In this document: piece by piece, positions 18,776 to 28,588 of the stretch
How positions within the stretch are numbered: position 1 is the stretch's first letter
How the letters are laid out: each line of letters opens with the position of its first letter
Assembly: GCA_011620215.1 (NCBI GenBank)
Contig: WOZP01000144.1
Span: forward strand, 1 to 33,554
Direction of reading: 5' to 3'
Source: Rugosibacter sp.
Lineage (GTDB): Bacteria; Pseudomonadota; Gammaproteobacteria; Burkholderiales; Rhodocyclaceae
DNA length: 33,554 nucleotides
Notes under the pieces: model-generated
Told to the model about the DNA's origin: nothing
What the model saw: the letters and a program-made list of their open reading frames with translations, nothing else
Database searches by the model: none
Program-made: the position numbers and the translations under genes

Positions 18776-19675
18776 TCAGAACTCGTTCAGTACAGTGCCC
18801 ACCACCAGGACGCTGGCCTGGGTAAGCTCGTCAACCAAGCGACGCGTCGCACGTAACCGGGAGGTATTTTTGTGCGCAACAACCATTGCACCACCAGCAC
18901 GGGTTGCCAGTGTTTGCGCGTCCGCGTAATTTTCTCCCGCTGGGGTGTCGATGATAATGATGTCAAACTCACGACTTAACTCTTCCATGAGTTGTGAAAA
19001 AATCGGCCGGGAAATCAGTTCCTGTGGGTTCGGTGGTACAGCACCCGCAGGCAAAACCGAGAGATCAATGAGTGAAGGAATTCGCTCAATGGCACTCACT
19101 TCGCCGCGACCAGAAAGAATGGCCGAGAGACCGACACGATTTTCCAGACCAAATAGTTCGTGCTGACGGGGATTTCGCATATCAGCATCAATCAGCAGGG
19201 TGTGTTCTCCCAATTGTGAAAAAACCACTGCTAGATTAGCTGCGAGAAAACTGCGACCTTCACCTCTAACCGGGCTAACGATGGCAAGTGCCTTGCGCTC
19301 CAGCTCAGTGCTGAACCAGCGCAGCATGAGTTGGCTACGCAGGGCGCGTAACGCCTCTACTTGTGGCGAAAAGGGCTTGTAGGCGGCGATAATTTCCTCA
19401 CTGACCAAAGCCTCACCTGCCATGAGATAGGGGTAATCAAATTGACGTGAAAGTACCTGCTGGATATCGGCCTCACTCACCAAACCGAGCTTTACCGCAG
19501 CTTCACCAAAGCGAATGCCTTCTGCTTTCTGCAAACGCAAAATACGCTCAGCGCCTTCGAGCGTGAGTTTGCCTGCATCAATGAGTGTTGCCCCTATCGA
19601 ACGATCTTTATGCGTATCGTTTTCAGTATGACGTGGCTCGAAAGCCTTGAAGATGTTTTCGATATCTGTTTTCAT
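18776..19675 (-). CDS. epsG: Chain-length-determinant tyrosine kinase, EpsG-type BY-kinase
   Basis: SPVRGEGRSFLAANLAVVFSQLGEHTLLIDADMRNPRQHELFG; N-terminal region LTLEGAERILRLQKAEGIRFGEAAVKLGLVSEADIQQVLSRQFDYPYL. Confidence 0.92.
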   Translation of the reverse strand: MKTDIENIFKAFEPRHTENDTHKDRSIGATLIDAGKLTLEGAERILRLQKAEGIRFGEAAVKLGLVSEADIQQVLSRQFDYPYLMAGEALVSEEIIAAYKPFSPQVEALRALRSQLMLRWFSTELERKALAIVSPVRGEGRSFLAANLAVVFSQLGEHTLLIDADMRNPRQHELFGLENRVGLSAILSGRGEVSAIERIPSLIDLSVLPAGAVPPNPQELISRPIFSQLMEELSREFDIIIIDTPAGENYADAQTLATRAGGAMVVAHKNTSRLRATRRLVDELTQASVLVVGTVLNEF

Positions 19676-19676
19676 G

Positions 19677-21137
19677 TTAGCTCACCGATACCGCCTGTTT
19701 GCGCTTGAATGGCAAGGCTCGCAAAAACTTCTCCCATGTCTGTACACCTATCTGCATGGTTTCTTTTCTTGTTGGCCATTTGAATGGTGTCCTGAGTTTT
19801 TCAATCACGCCAAGAACAGGCAAGCCCAGCCCTTGGGTCAGATCATCAAGACCACGAATGCGTTGGTCAGCCAGCTCGAGTACCAATGCCCCACCAAGAC
19901 CCAACATTGCACCTATAAAAAATGAAACCAGCACGTTCAGAAAAATTTTCGGACTGGAATGCTTGAGTGGCTCAACAGCCGGATTCAGCAGGGCAATGTT
20001 AGTCTGGGTCGATTGGCTCTCCAGGTTAGATTGCGCCAGCCGTTGTGTGACCAATTCGTAAGTGCGCTGCGCGCTTTCCACTTCACGTTGCAAGACAGAC
20101 ATCTCATCGCGCTGTTGCTTTAACTCAAGTACTTTGGCCTTCTGTGCCGCCAGCGCAGCATTAATCTCCGATTCACGCTGGGCATTGACACGGTTAGACG
20201 TAGAGATACTGCCAACGATCTGTCTTGTCTCCGCTTCAATTTTTGAGCGTAGCGACTGGGCCTCGATCTCCATTTGTTGAATCTGTGGGTGATTTCGACC
20301 CAATTGGCTTCTGGTTTCATGCAACTTGGCTTCTAGCCGGGCGAGATCCCCCTTCAGGCTTTGTATGAGTCCGCTTTGTAACGCCTCGGGCATGCTGTCA
20401 GTACCACTGCGCGCCTGAAACTGACGGGATTGCGATTCGGACTTCAGTGCCTGAATTTCAGTTTTCTGAGCAGAGAGTTGGGTTAGGCGCGAGTTCTCGA
20501 TATCAAGGTGTTCTTCAGTCGCCACAATACCGTGCTCGCGTTGATAGGCAGAAAGCTTTTCTTGAGCCTTCTCTAAACTATCGCGGAGCTGTTTTGTACG
20601 ATCATCAAACCAGCTGGCATATTGGCGCGCCGGCTCGACCTTGAGTTCCAGGTTAGTGTCGATATAGGCTTGTGCAAATGCATTGGCAAGCACTGCAGCA
20701 AACTTGGGGTCTGCGGCAGAGTAATTGATCTGGATAACATTGCTTTCGCGCGACGGTTTGACATCAAGCTTCTTCTGGATGGCCTCAGCAAGCCAGACGT
20801 CAATCCTGCCCTTACCTTCGGTTGCTTCTTGCCATTGCTCGATGGCAGCCGCGCTCTCTACCATCTTGAGCATCTTGACTACTTTTAGTGCTACTTTTTG
20901 ACTATTGATAATATCGATTTGCGTTGCCATATAGCCGGGCATCATTTGCGCCGGAAGAGCAATGCCACCCATTGGGTCAGGGGTTTTCACGTCAACCAAT
21001 ACCGTCGCAGTAGAGGAATATTCTTTGGGTAAAAGCAGGCTGGCTACCAGAGTTATCGCCACGACGGCCAGTAAGGTATACAGCACAACCTTGTAGCGCG
21101 CCTTAAGAATCAGAAGAAATTGCAGAAGATTCATCAC
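19677..21137 (-). CDS. epsF: Chain-length determinant protein EpsF (Wzz-like polysaccharide co-polymerase)
   Basis: LQFLLILKARYKVVLYTLLAVVAITLVASLLLPKEYSSTATVLVDVKTPDP; coiled-coil; C-terminal TM. Confidence 0.93.
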   Translation of the reverse strand: MMNLLQFLLILKARYKVVLYTLLAVVAITLVASLLLPKEYSSTATVLVDVKTPDPMGGIALPAQMMPGYMATQIDIINSQKVALKVVKMLKMVESAAAIEQWQEATEGKGRIDVWLAEAIQKKLDVKPSRESNVIQINYSAADPKFAAVLANAFAQAYIDTNLELKVEPARQYASWFDDRTKQLRDSLEKAQEKLSAYQREHGIVATEEHLDIENSRLTQLSAQKTEIQALKSESQSRQFQARSGTDSMPEALQSGLIQSLKGDLARLEAKLHETRSQLGRNHPQIQQMEIEAQSLRSKIEAETRQIVGSISTSNRVNAQRESEINAALAAQKAKVLELKQQRDEMSVLQREVESAQRTYELVTQRLAQSNLESQSTQTNIALLNPAVEPLKHSSPKIFLNVLVSFFIGAMLGLGGALVLELADQRIRGLDDLTQGLGLPVLGVIEKLRTPFKWPTRKETMQIGVQTWEKFLRALPFKRKQAVSVS

Positions 21138-21149
21138 TGTACCTTAGGT

Positions 21150-21995
21150 TCAGAAGAGACTTTCGCGGACGTAGATCACATCATCCGCCTTGACCACATC
21201 ATCCATCGCTGGATTTAATTTTTCGACCTTGCCCTCCTTGTTGCGTCGATGCACGCGGATGCCGCGCTCCGTGCCGCGCAACGTTAAACCGCCGCCTTGC
21301 GCCAAGGCTTGCATCACCGTCATGTTGCTCTCGACACGATAAGCACCCGGGCGCTGTACCTCACCATAAACATAGAACATCGGCGCACGGTGAACATAAA
21401 TAATGTCGCCGTTTTGCACAGCGATGTTGCTGCTCATATCGCCACTTAGCGTCATTGCGGGGATGTCCACCTCGACATGGAAAGACTTGCCTTCACGCAT
21501 GCCAGTGATAACTGCAATGTCGGCAGCGCCCGGCATGATGCCACCGGCTAACGCCAAAACATCGGTAACGCGATTACTAGCCAGCTCCAGCGGATATTTA
21601 CCGGGACGATTGACCAGCCCCAGCACGGAAACCTGGGAACTACGATATTGCATCACGATGGCATTCACTTGCGGCTGGACGACAAAACCACCCTCCCGCA
21701 GCATGCGGGCTATAGTCTGTTCGGCAGACTGAATCGAAAGCCCGCCCACCGGCACCGTACCGACTAGAGGGAAGGTAATCGTGCCTGCTTCGGAGATACG
21801 CGTCTCAACGGTGAGATCCGGATTCTGGAACACGCTGACCCGAATAATGTCGCCAGCACCCAGCACGTACTCGCGCTGACTGTCAGCGGCAGGATTGGCA
21901 ACCCGGGCAACTTCAGCAGTCTCTGCAGCCTCGGCACCGAAGAATATAAAGAGAAACAGAAAAAGGGTGCAGGTCCGCGTAAAGAATGAACTCAT
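21150..21995 (-). CDS. epsE: Polysaccharide export outer-membrane protein EpsE (Wza-like)
   Basis: YVLGAGDIIRVSVFQNPDLTVETRISEAGTITFPLVGTVPVGGLS; SLBB-like FYVYGEVQRPGAYRVESNMTVMQALAQGGGLTLRGTERGI. Confidence 0.94.
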   Translation of the reverse strand: MSSFFTRTCTLFLFLFIFFGAEAAETAEVARVANPAADSQREYVLGAGDIIRVSVFQNPDLTVETRISEAGTITFPLVGTVPVGGLSIQSAEQTIARMLREGGFVVQPQVNAIVMQYRSSQVSVLGLVNRPGKYPLELASNRVTDVLALAGGIMPGAADIAVITGMREGKSFHVEVDIPAMTLSGDMSSNIAVQNGDIIYVHRAPMFYVYGEVQRPGAYRVESNMTVMQALAQGGGLTLRGTERGIRVHRRNKEGKVEKLNPAMDDVVKADDVIYVRESLF

Positions 21996-22055
21996 GTTTT
22001 CATTTTCGAAGTATTGGTCATGCCGATAAAAAAACTAGGGGATGGCACATTACGA

Positions 22056-23033
22056 TTACTTGAGCCCTGAAATTCCCTTATCCATGTGAGCATCGTCGGC
22101 CTTGGTTGGCACTGATACCGTTTTTGTATCAGGATTTGCATGAGTTGCAGCCTTTGTTTTTTCGTCGGCCTTAGCCGTTGCAAAATCGCCCAAGTATTCG
22201 ATTTTGGCTTTTTCACGCAACTGCTTCATTTCCTTTTCAGCAGCTTCCGTACGTTTCTGATTACCGAGATACTGCTCAATAAATGCAGCGGATGATTTTT
22301 CGTCCATCGGCATACTGCGCGATGCAGCCAATTGCACTACCATCACGCCATCACGCCCGCCGATAACACCAATCTGACCATCTTTCATCTGGGAGAACTT
22401 CGGCAGCAACCCCAGTGGCAATTCCTCGGCAGCCTTGGTGCTTGTGTTAGCCGTAAAAGGAATTTTTTCTGCTTTCAGCCAGGCAGCAACATCCACCAAC
22501 GATTTGGCGCTGCTCATCTGCTGCTGCAACTTCGCTGAAAAATCAGGTTGAGCGGTCTGGATCACCAGCTGTTGAAACTGGTAAATACGACGCTCGCTGA
22601 AAAGCTCGGGATGTTTGCTATAGAAGTCCCTGGTTTCATCAGGAGTAGGCTTTGCCACGCGTGATAAAACAGTTTCGATATAAGCACGTGAAAGAATCTC
22701 TCGCCGGGCAGCTTCCAACGCCTGCACAACCCTGGGATCACGTTCGAGCTTGTTTTCTTTCGCTTGCTGCACCAGCAATTCCTGATCAACCAGCTTGTCA
22801 AGAATCTGCTTGCCTGCCACTTTAGCCTGCTCTGGCGGGATATTGCCCGCGCGCTCTAATACATTGTTGATCTGATGAACGGTAATTTCCTCTTTGTTAA
22901 CCTTGGCGGCAACCTGGGTAGCGGGTTTTTTTCCATCGTCGCTACTGCAACCAACAAGAACAGCGACAATCAGAAAAAGGATCAGGTTATTGCGGCACAT
23001 AAATGAAGACGAAGACGAAGAAGAAGCAGGCAT
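22056..23033 (-). CDS. epsD: EpsD-family peptidyl-prolyl cis-trans isomerase lipoprotein (SurA-like)
   Basis: Start revised to ATG 23033 (SD AAGGA); lipobox LIVAVLVGC; KVNKEEITVHQINNVLERAGNIPPEQAKVAGKQILDKLVDQELLVQQA. Confidence 0.88.
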   Translation of the reverse strand: MPASSSSSSSFMCRNNLILFLIVAVLVGCSSDDGKKPATQVAAKVNKEEITVHQINNVLERAGNIPPEQAKVAGKQILDKLVDQELLVQQAKENKLERDPRVVQALEAARREILSRAYIETVLSRVAKPTPDETRDFYSKHPELFSERRIYQFQQLVIQTAQPDFSAKLQQQMSSAKSLVDVAAWLKAEKIPFTANTSTKAAEELPLGLLPKFSQMKDGQIGVIGGRDGVMVVQLAASRSMPMDEKSSAAFIEQYLGNQKRTEAAEKEMKQLREKAKIEYLGDFATAKADEKTKAATHANPDTKTVSVPTKADDAHMDKGISGLK

Positions 23034-23241
23034 TGAAAATTCCTTGGTATGCATCATGGAAGAAAGGGTGCCTAACATCTCCGCACCTGCGCTAACAGCG
23101 GGCTAAGTTACCAGCCCATTATTACAACGCGATTACGCAACCAGCAAAATCTGCTTGCAGCGAAGCAGCTTGTAGATATACAAAAAAACGGCGACAGCAT
23201 GAAGTGCCATCGCCCAAATGAGGGGGAAGATCGAGTCTTGT

Positions 23242-23326
23242 GATTCCAGCAAAAGCTGAAATCCAGAAGGAAACCATGCAGCCCTGGATCCCGGATCTCG
23301 CTAGCGTAGCGGGCGAGATCCGGGGG
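23242..23326. repeat. REP/ERIC-like intergenic palindromic repeat
   Basis: GATTCCAGCAAAAGCTGAAATCCAG ... CTGGATCCCGGATCTCGCTAGCGTAGCGGGCGAGATCCGGGGG; 12-bp perfect stem CCCGGATCTCGC/GCGAGATCCGGG (23290-23324). Confidence 0.6.
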
Positions 23327-23398
23327 TAACTTCTTTCGCCAGGGCAACAAGTCGATTGTCAACAAACGACCGGGGATTGCCCACCGATTATTTAAAAA

Positions 23399-25378
23399 TC
23401 AGGGGGTAACCGGGCAGGTAGCAACTTTGACAATACGGTCTTGAGTACCCGGGGCTGCAGGGGTATGGGCCGCGAAGTAGTCCTTCATGGCATCCAGATC
23501 GACAGCGCCGCCCAGCGGGGCGGTACCTGCATTGAACACCGTAAAGTTGTCGCCGCCGGTGGCCAGGAAGGAGTTCATGGTCACACGGTAGCTGGCAAGC
23601 TTGTCGATGGGCACGCCATTGAGTTGCACGCTGCCGTCACAGACGAACTTGCCGCCTTTTTGAGCCGCGAAGTTGGCGGGCGTAGTGTCGAAGGTATGCT
23701 GATAAGCGAAGCCCTTCGACACCTGCAGGATGCGGGCGAAAGGCTGAAGGACGCCCCACTGCTGCTCGAGCAAATCATAGAGCTGCTGGCCGCTCAACGT
23801 CTTGGTCACCAAGGAGTTGCCGAACGGCTGCACGATGAAGGCTTCGCCGTAGGTCACCACGCCATCGCCTTCGCCAGCGGCGCTGGAGGCGTAGGTGAAG
23901 TCGGCGCGGATGCCACCTGGATTCATGAAGGCGATGATTGCTCCACCCAGGTCTGCCGGGGCGGTAGCCTCCAGTTGCGCATCGGCGATCACGTCGCCAA
24001 GGGCGGATTCCCCTGCACTATTGCTGCTGCGGGTGATGGCAGCGGTGATCAGGCCAATGGCCTGATTGGCCAGAGGCGCGGCCAGCGCGTTGTAGTTGCT
24101 TACCAGTGTAGTTAACGCAGGCACCGCAGTCATGGCTGGGTTGCTGCGATCCACCAAGACGTTGTCAACGGCAATACTTTCCACCTCGCGCGTGGCAGTG
24201 TTGAGGGTCATGTCAATCTCGGTGACCATGCGGCCAATGGCATTGGTGCTGGTGACCGGGATATTACGGTCGACGCTGTTGGGCAGGCTGCACAGATAGG
24301 CCTGGTGGGTATGGCCGCTGATCACCAGATCTACCTCGTCATCCATACGCTTGACGATATCCAGAAGAGCACCTGAGATGCCAGTGCAGTCGTTGATGAC
24401 GCTGGAAGTGCTATCCACTGCGCCCTCGTGCACCACGACTACCACTGCCTTTGCACCTTGCGCCTTTAATTCTGGAATAAGCGCGTTGACGGTCTCGGCC
24501 TCGTCCTTGAAGTCCAGCGTGCTGATACCGCTGGGGGTGACGATGCTGGGCGTGGCTTTCAGGGTCATGCCGATGAAGGCCACCTTGTTACCTTTGAAAT
24601 TCTTGATGGCGTAGGCCGGGAACAGGGTCTTGCCATCGGCTTTTTCCACCACGTTGGCGGCCAGGAACTTGAACTTGGCGCCCTCGAACGGATAGGGCGT
24701 GCCCACCTGGTTGCCCTGGCAGGAATTAGCGTCGGTGGGATGGCAGCCACCGTTTTGCATGCGCAACAACTCGTCCTTGCCCTCGTCAAACTCATGGTTG
24801 CCCACGGCGTTAACATCCAGACCAAGAATATTCATGCCTTCAATGGTCGGTTCGTCATGGAACAGGGCGGAGATGAGCGGCGTGGCGCCAATCAGGTCGC
24901 CGGCGGAAACCACCACACTGTTGGGCGATTTGGCACGTATGCTGTTGACATACGCCGCCAGCATGTCGATGCCGCCCACCGGCTTGCCGGAAAAATTGCC
25001 CGGGCTTAATAACTGGCCGTGAAAATCATTGATGGCGGCGATTTTCACCGACAGGGTCTTGCCCACGGCGGCCTGGGCGGCGACTCGCATCAGCCCGGAA
25101 CGCTCCTGGACGGTAATTTTTTTCGTTTTCTGCCATTCCAGGGTAAGTGCGGAAACCGCGCTGACAAATTCACCATGGTTGCCCCAGTTGGCACCCTCAA
25201 CAGCAGTGTCAATGATGCGGTCATTGATGCAGATGCCGCCGATGTCCTTGTTGATGACACCCGAATCCACAGCGCCGACAAAAACATTGGTGCGGTTATC
25301 CAGACAAGCGGCCTGGACCTGAGCGGCACCGCAAGCGATTATCGTAGCCAGAGCGAGGGGTTTGAATAGGGTACGCAT
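23399..25378 (-). CDS. Secreted 5'-nucleotidase/2',3'-cyclic phosphodiesterase (UshA family)
   Basis: Start revised to MRTLFKPLALATIIACGAAQVQA (signal peptide); metallophosphoesterase motifs INDFHGQL, SAGDLIGATP, AVGNHEFDEG, VISGHTHQAY; C-terminal 5_nucleotid_C. Confidence 0.94.
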   Translation of the reverse strand: MRTLFKPLALATIIACGAAQVQAACLDNRTNVFVGAVDSGVINKDIGGICINDRIIDTAVEGANWGNHGEFVSAVSALTLEWQKTKKITVQERSGLMRVAAQAAVGKTLSVKIAAINDFHGQLLSPGNFSGKPVGGIDMLAAYVNSIRAKSPNSVVVSAGDLIGATPLISALFHDEPTIEGMNILGLDVNAVGNHEFDEGKDELLRMQNGGCHPTDANSCQGNQVGTPYPFEGAKFKFLAANVVEKADGKTLFPAYAIKNFKGNKVAFIGMTLKATPSIVTPSGISTLDFKDEAETVNALIPELKAQGAKAVVVVVHEGAVDSTSSVINDCTGISGALLDIVKRMDDEVDLVISGHTHQAYLCSLPNSVDRNIPVTSTNAIGRMVTEIDMTLNTATREVESIAVDNVLVDRSNPAMTAVPALTTLVSNYNALAAPLANQAIGLITAAITRSSNSAGESALGDVIADAQLEATAPADLGGAIIAFMNPGGIRADFTYASSAAGEGDGVVTYGEAFIVQPFGNSLVTKTLSGQQLYDLLEQQWGVLQPFARILQVSKGFAYQHTFDTTPANFAAQKGGKFVCDGSVQLNGVPIDKLASYRVTMNSFLATGGDNFTVFNAGTAPLGGAVDLDAMKDYFAAHTPAAPGTQDRIVKVATCPVTP

Positions 25379-25502
25379 AAAATAAATTCCTAAGTTGTGT
25401 GTGAAACAGGCAGTTTGGATGTTTTGAATTCTCCGCCAGGATTGTGACAACCGATTGGTGGGAAGGCAGCGCGGATATAGGTAATTCGGTCTACGGACTG
25501 CA

Positions 25503-25540
25503 ATAAAAAAGCGGTGATGGCAGAGCCATGCCATCACCGC
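25503..25540 (-). terminator. Rho-independent terminator
   Basis: Minus strand GCGGTGATGGC-ATGGCTCT-GCCATCACCGC-TTTTTTATTG: perfect 11-bp stem plus T-run, downstream of the 25587-26294 gene. Confidence 0.92.
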
Positions 25541-25586
25541 GAGGGGCCATCCCCCCAGCCTGTATGGCCGGAAGGAAAACTGCGGA

Positions 25587-26294
25587 TCAGGCCACCTTGT
25601 CCTGCTTCCGGCGGCGGGCGGCAAAGCCGACCAGACCGAGGCCTGCCAGCAGCATGGCGTAGATTTCAGGTTCGGGTATGGGTGAATTTATGAAGCTTTC
25701 GCTGAAACCCCCTGCGAAGCTTTGCACATGGAGGCCAACACGCAACCAGGGGGTGGCGGCGGTTGGAATGCTACCGGGCAGGGCCAGCGCGGCCAGCACG
25801 TCGGCAAAAGTCTTGCCGCTCTTGAGCGAGAAATCGATCGCCAGCCACTCGCCGGTCGCATCGCTGTTCTGGACGCCATTCTTGGTTGGCGGGCTATCGG
25901 CATCTGCCAAAAAGCCGGCGGTCGTCTGAAAAGCAGGAGAAACGCTATTCCCACCGGGCAGGTCGGGTGGCGATGCACTTCCTCCCGTAAAGCTTACCCC
26001 GCTGCTGGAGGCGACTCCGCTGATCCCGAGCAGTGCCCCATCAGCGAAATAGACGTCGGTCAGACTCGAATAATTGGAGTTGTTGGTGAACTTGAACCGC
26101 ACCAAGCTCTCACCGATATCACTTACTTCCGCCCGCAAATTCGCTACGCCGTCAGCGACCGCATTGCCAGTCGAATCGTTGCTGGTGATGCCATAAAAAT
26201 TCAGAACTGCCGGCGCGGCATATGCAGGAGCCGCCGACAGCAGGCCGATGCAGCAGACGGCGCCGACCAGTGACTTGAGAAATTTCGTATTCAT
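25587..26294 (-). CDS. PEP-CTERM sorting-domain protein
   Basis: N-terminal signal peptide; C-terminus SPIPEPEIYAMLLAGLGLVGFAARRRKQDKVA. Confidence 0.92.
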   Translation of the reverse strand: MNTKFLKSLVGAVCCIGLLSAAPAYAAPAVLNFYGITSNDSTGNAVADGVANLRAEVSDIGESLVRFKFTNNSNYSSLTDVYFADGALLGISGVASSSGVSFTGGSASPPDLPGGNSVSPAFQTTAGFLADADSPPTKNGVQNSDATGEWLAIDFSLKSGKTFADVLAALALPGSIPTAATPWLRVGLHVQSFAGGFSESFINSPIPEPEIYAMLLAGLGLVGFAARRRKQDKVA

Positions 26295-26455
26295 GACGCG
26301 TGCTCTCCTTTTTCAATGCGCACCTGGAAGTGCCAAGCAACAAGGGAATGGCGACATGCCTTTCCGCATGGATTGCATCTTGAAGGAAGCAAGTTACAGG
26401 AATTGCAGCAGTCGACGTGCAGCACATGGTATGAACAGACCATATCGATCGAGCG

Positions 26456-26485
26456 AAAAAACCATGGGGATGGCTACCCATGGTT
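26456..26485 (-). terminator. Rho-independent terminator
   Basis: Minus strand AACCATGGG-TAGCCATC-CCCATGGTT-TTTTCG following the 26508-27026 gene. Confidence 0.85.
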
Positions 26486-26507
26486 CCTGCTGATGAACTA
26501 CCCTAGT

Positions 26508-27026
26508 TCAGGAGCGATTCGCGCGACGCCGACTCATTACACCAAGAAGACCCATTCCTATGGCGAATAGTGCCCATTGCTCAGGCTCTGGAACTGCGAC
26601 AACCGAGAACAGGTAAGCACCACCCGACAAACCATTGGCTTGACCAGCTAATTCAAAATGATAGTTGCCAACACTCAGTACAGAATCAAAAGCCGGTGGG
26701 CTTCCACTTGAGGAGGCAATTAGCGTATTGGAACCATCGTAAAGAGAGAAGGCAAGATTGTTGATGTGTAAGAAGCTCATGTTACCCAGCAGTAAATCAA
26801 GTGATACGGCACTTGCGGCCACATCATTCGCCAAGGCTGAGACGCTGAAATTATAGTTATCAAGAAAATTTCCGGCTGGCAACACGACCGAATTGATGTA
26901 CGGGGTACTGGATACCGTACCAATGTTGTAGATCGTCGCAGAGGCCGGTGCTGCGTAGAGCCCAATGGCAAGCGTGGCCATAGCGAGTGTTTTAGCAAAG
27001 ATAGAACGAGGTTTTTGCGATTTCAT
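26508..27026 (-). CDS. PEP-CTERM protein (FxDxF-like)
   Basis: Signal peptide; FLDNYNFSV segment; C-terminus VAVPEPEQWALFAIGMGLLGVMSRRRANRS. Confidence 0.88.
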   Translation of the reverse strand: MKSQKPRSIFAKTLAMATLAIGLYAAPASATIYNIGTVSSTPYINSVVLPAGNFLDNYNFSVSALANDVAASAVSLDLLLGNMSFLHINNLAFSLYDGSNTLIASSSGSPPAFDSVLSVGNYHFELAGQANGLSGGAYLFSVVAVPEPEQWALFAIGMGLLGVMSRRRANRS

Positions 27027-27406
27027 GGGATAGCTCCTTTAAAGTAAGTCAGGCTAGACAACAATCGATGGGGCATAAAACTCGATGGCATATTTGCTAT
27101 GAGACTTATCCAGAAAAACTGCATCAACCATCGTTACAGCAATGTGAAAATTAAATACGATTTCTTTAGTACTAAAGAATCAATAAAAAAAATTAACTTG
27201 TAGTGCTCTGCTCATTTTCCACCGAATGTATTGCAATTATTATGGCGCTTAAGCTCCTGGATATAGTCTGAAAAGCCCATCAAACCGCAGGGACAGTAAA
27301 CCCCGACAGCGCCTATCGAATGCAGCTTCCAAAATAGTCCAAAAGAACTATATGTCGTTGCGCATCGACTATTTGTTATGCAATGTAATACCGTTAGCAT
27401 TGCTAA

Positions 27407-28351
27407 ATGACACTCCGTTCTCTGATTGTTTCAGCCTTGTTCGTCCTGTCCATCAACCAGGCACATGCACTTATGTCAGGCGTGAGCCCTGATTCCCCTG
27501 CGGCCCGCATTGATCCGAACACGACGACTTCACCCTGGGCAGGCGTTGGTAGCCTGTCAGTAGGGACAGGCACTTACACCGCAACATTAATTGCGCCAAA
27601 CTACATTTTGACCGCCGCCCATGTCGTCGCTAATGCAACGCTTGAGAGTGTCACCTTTAACTTGAACTTCGGTGGCGATCTAACGCAACGGATCGGTGCC
27701 GCAGAAGTCTTTATTCATCCTGATTATCACGGCTTCAATTCGCCCAACTTGAACGACGATCTTGCCATCATCCGCCTCGCCAATCCAGTGCCAGCAGGCG
27801 TGCCAATTTATGAATTGCAACACGATGTACTTGCAACGGGTACAACGTTAACCTTTGTTGGCTATGGGGCCAGCGGTATGGGCAATACAGGTGCCACAAT
27901 ACCTGCCAACCCTGCAATCAAACGTACAGGGCAAAACAATGCTGATCAATTCGCTCTTGATGACGAAGGTAACGGCAAAGCAGAGATCTATTATTTCGAC
28001 TTTGACGGGCCTAGGGGTACAAGCAACCTAATGGGAGGAAGCACGCTTGGAAATGCTTTGGAAACAACCGTTGGCGGAGGCGACTCAGGCAGCCCGGCCT
28101 TCATTCATAGCAGTGATGGCAAGTGGCGGCTGGCCGGCGTAAACACTTTCACCTTCACAAGTATGGCGGGGCAAACCGCCTCCACATTCGGCACAGGCGG
28201 TGGTGGGATGCTCGTTTCTACCTACACTCAATGGATCAGTAGCGTCGTCATGCCTGTACCCGAACCAGCACCGTATGCACTCATGCTAACGGGCCTCTGT
28301 CTGGTGAGCGTTGTGGCCTTCAGAGGTTCGGCAACCACCTCAGCCAGATAG
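27407..28351 (+). CDS. Trypsin-like serine protease with PEP-CTERM-like tail
   Basis: Signal peptide; LTAAHVVAN (His), NDDLAIIRL (Asp), GGGDSGSPAF (Ser); C-terminus MPVPEPAPYALMLTGLCLVSVVAFRGSATTSAR. Confidence 0.9.
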   Translation: MTLRSLIVSALFVLSINQAHALMSGVSPDSPAARIDPNTTTSPWAGVGSLSVGTGTYTATLIAPNYILTAAHVVANATLESVTFNLNFGGDLTQRIGAAEVFIHPDYHGFNSPNLNDDLAIIRLANPVPAGVPIYELQHDVLATGTTLTFVGYGASGMGNTGATIPANPAIKRTGQNNADQFALDDEGNGKAEIYYFDFDGPRGTSNLMGGSTLGNALETTVGGGDSGSPAFIHSSDGKWRLAGVNTFTFTSMAGQTASTFGTGGGGMLVSTYTQWISSVVMPVPEPAPYALMLTGLCLVSVVAFRGSATTSAR

Positions 28352-28588
28352 CAGTTAACTTTGTTACAGGTGCAACACTGATACAAACAAACTCTAAATT
28401 GGATTAAAACGCACGCTAGTCTAATCGGGCTAGTGCGCAAGCCATGTGGCTTCACCGGACTTTCACACAACAACCCTATATTGATGAATGCTGCGCTAAA
28501 AAAGCCATTCCGCAGACCAGCGGATTGGATATCAAAAAATATCACTTTGCTGCTTTTTTATTAACATTTATCCGTATCGGAGAAGTAT

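Noticed and set aside
23004-23030. GAA/GAC trinucleotide run at the start of epsD (poly-Ser) considered as a phase-variation tract
   Set aside because: Imperfect triplet repeat that would not shift the frame; low-complexity signal-peptide region is the simpler reading.
23441-24115. 224-aa plus-strand ORF antisense to the 5'-nucleotidase
   Set aside because: Shadow ORF created by codon bias of the opposite gene; no recognisable motifs.
25722-26273. 183-aa plus-strand ORF antisense to a PEP-CTERM gene
   Set aside because: Opposite a clear signal-peptide/PEP-CTERM protein; composition typical of an antisense artefact.
26305-26345. Possible sigma54 promoter (minus strand TTGGCACTTCCAGGTGC) upstream of a PEP-CTERM gene
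   Set aside because: Spacing is also off by one and the -12 element is weak; PrsR-type regulation is known for PEP-CTERM genes but is not demonstrable here.
27260-27330. Considered a c-di-GMP (GEMM) riboswitch in the divergent intergenic region
   Set aside because: No GEMM consensus core or recognisable P1b/P1a tetraloop-receptor pattern could be found by eye.
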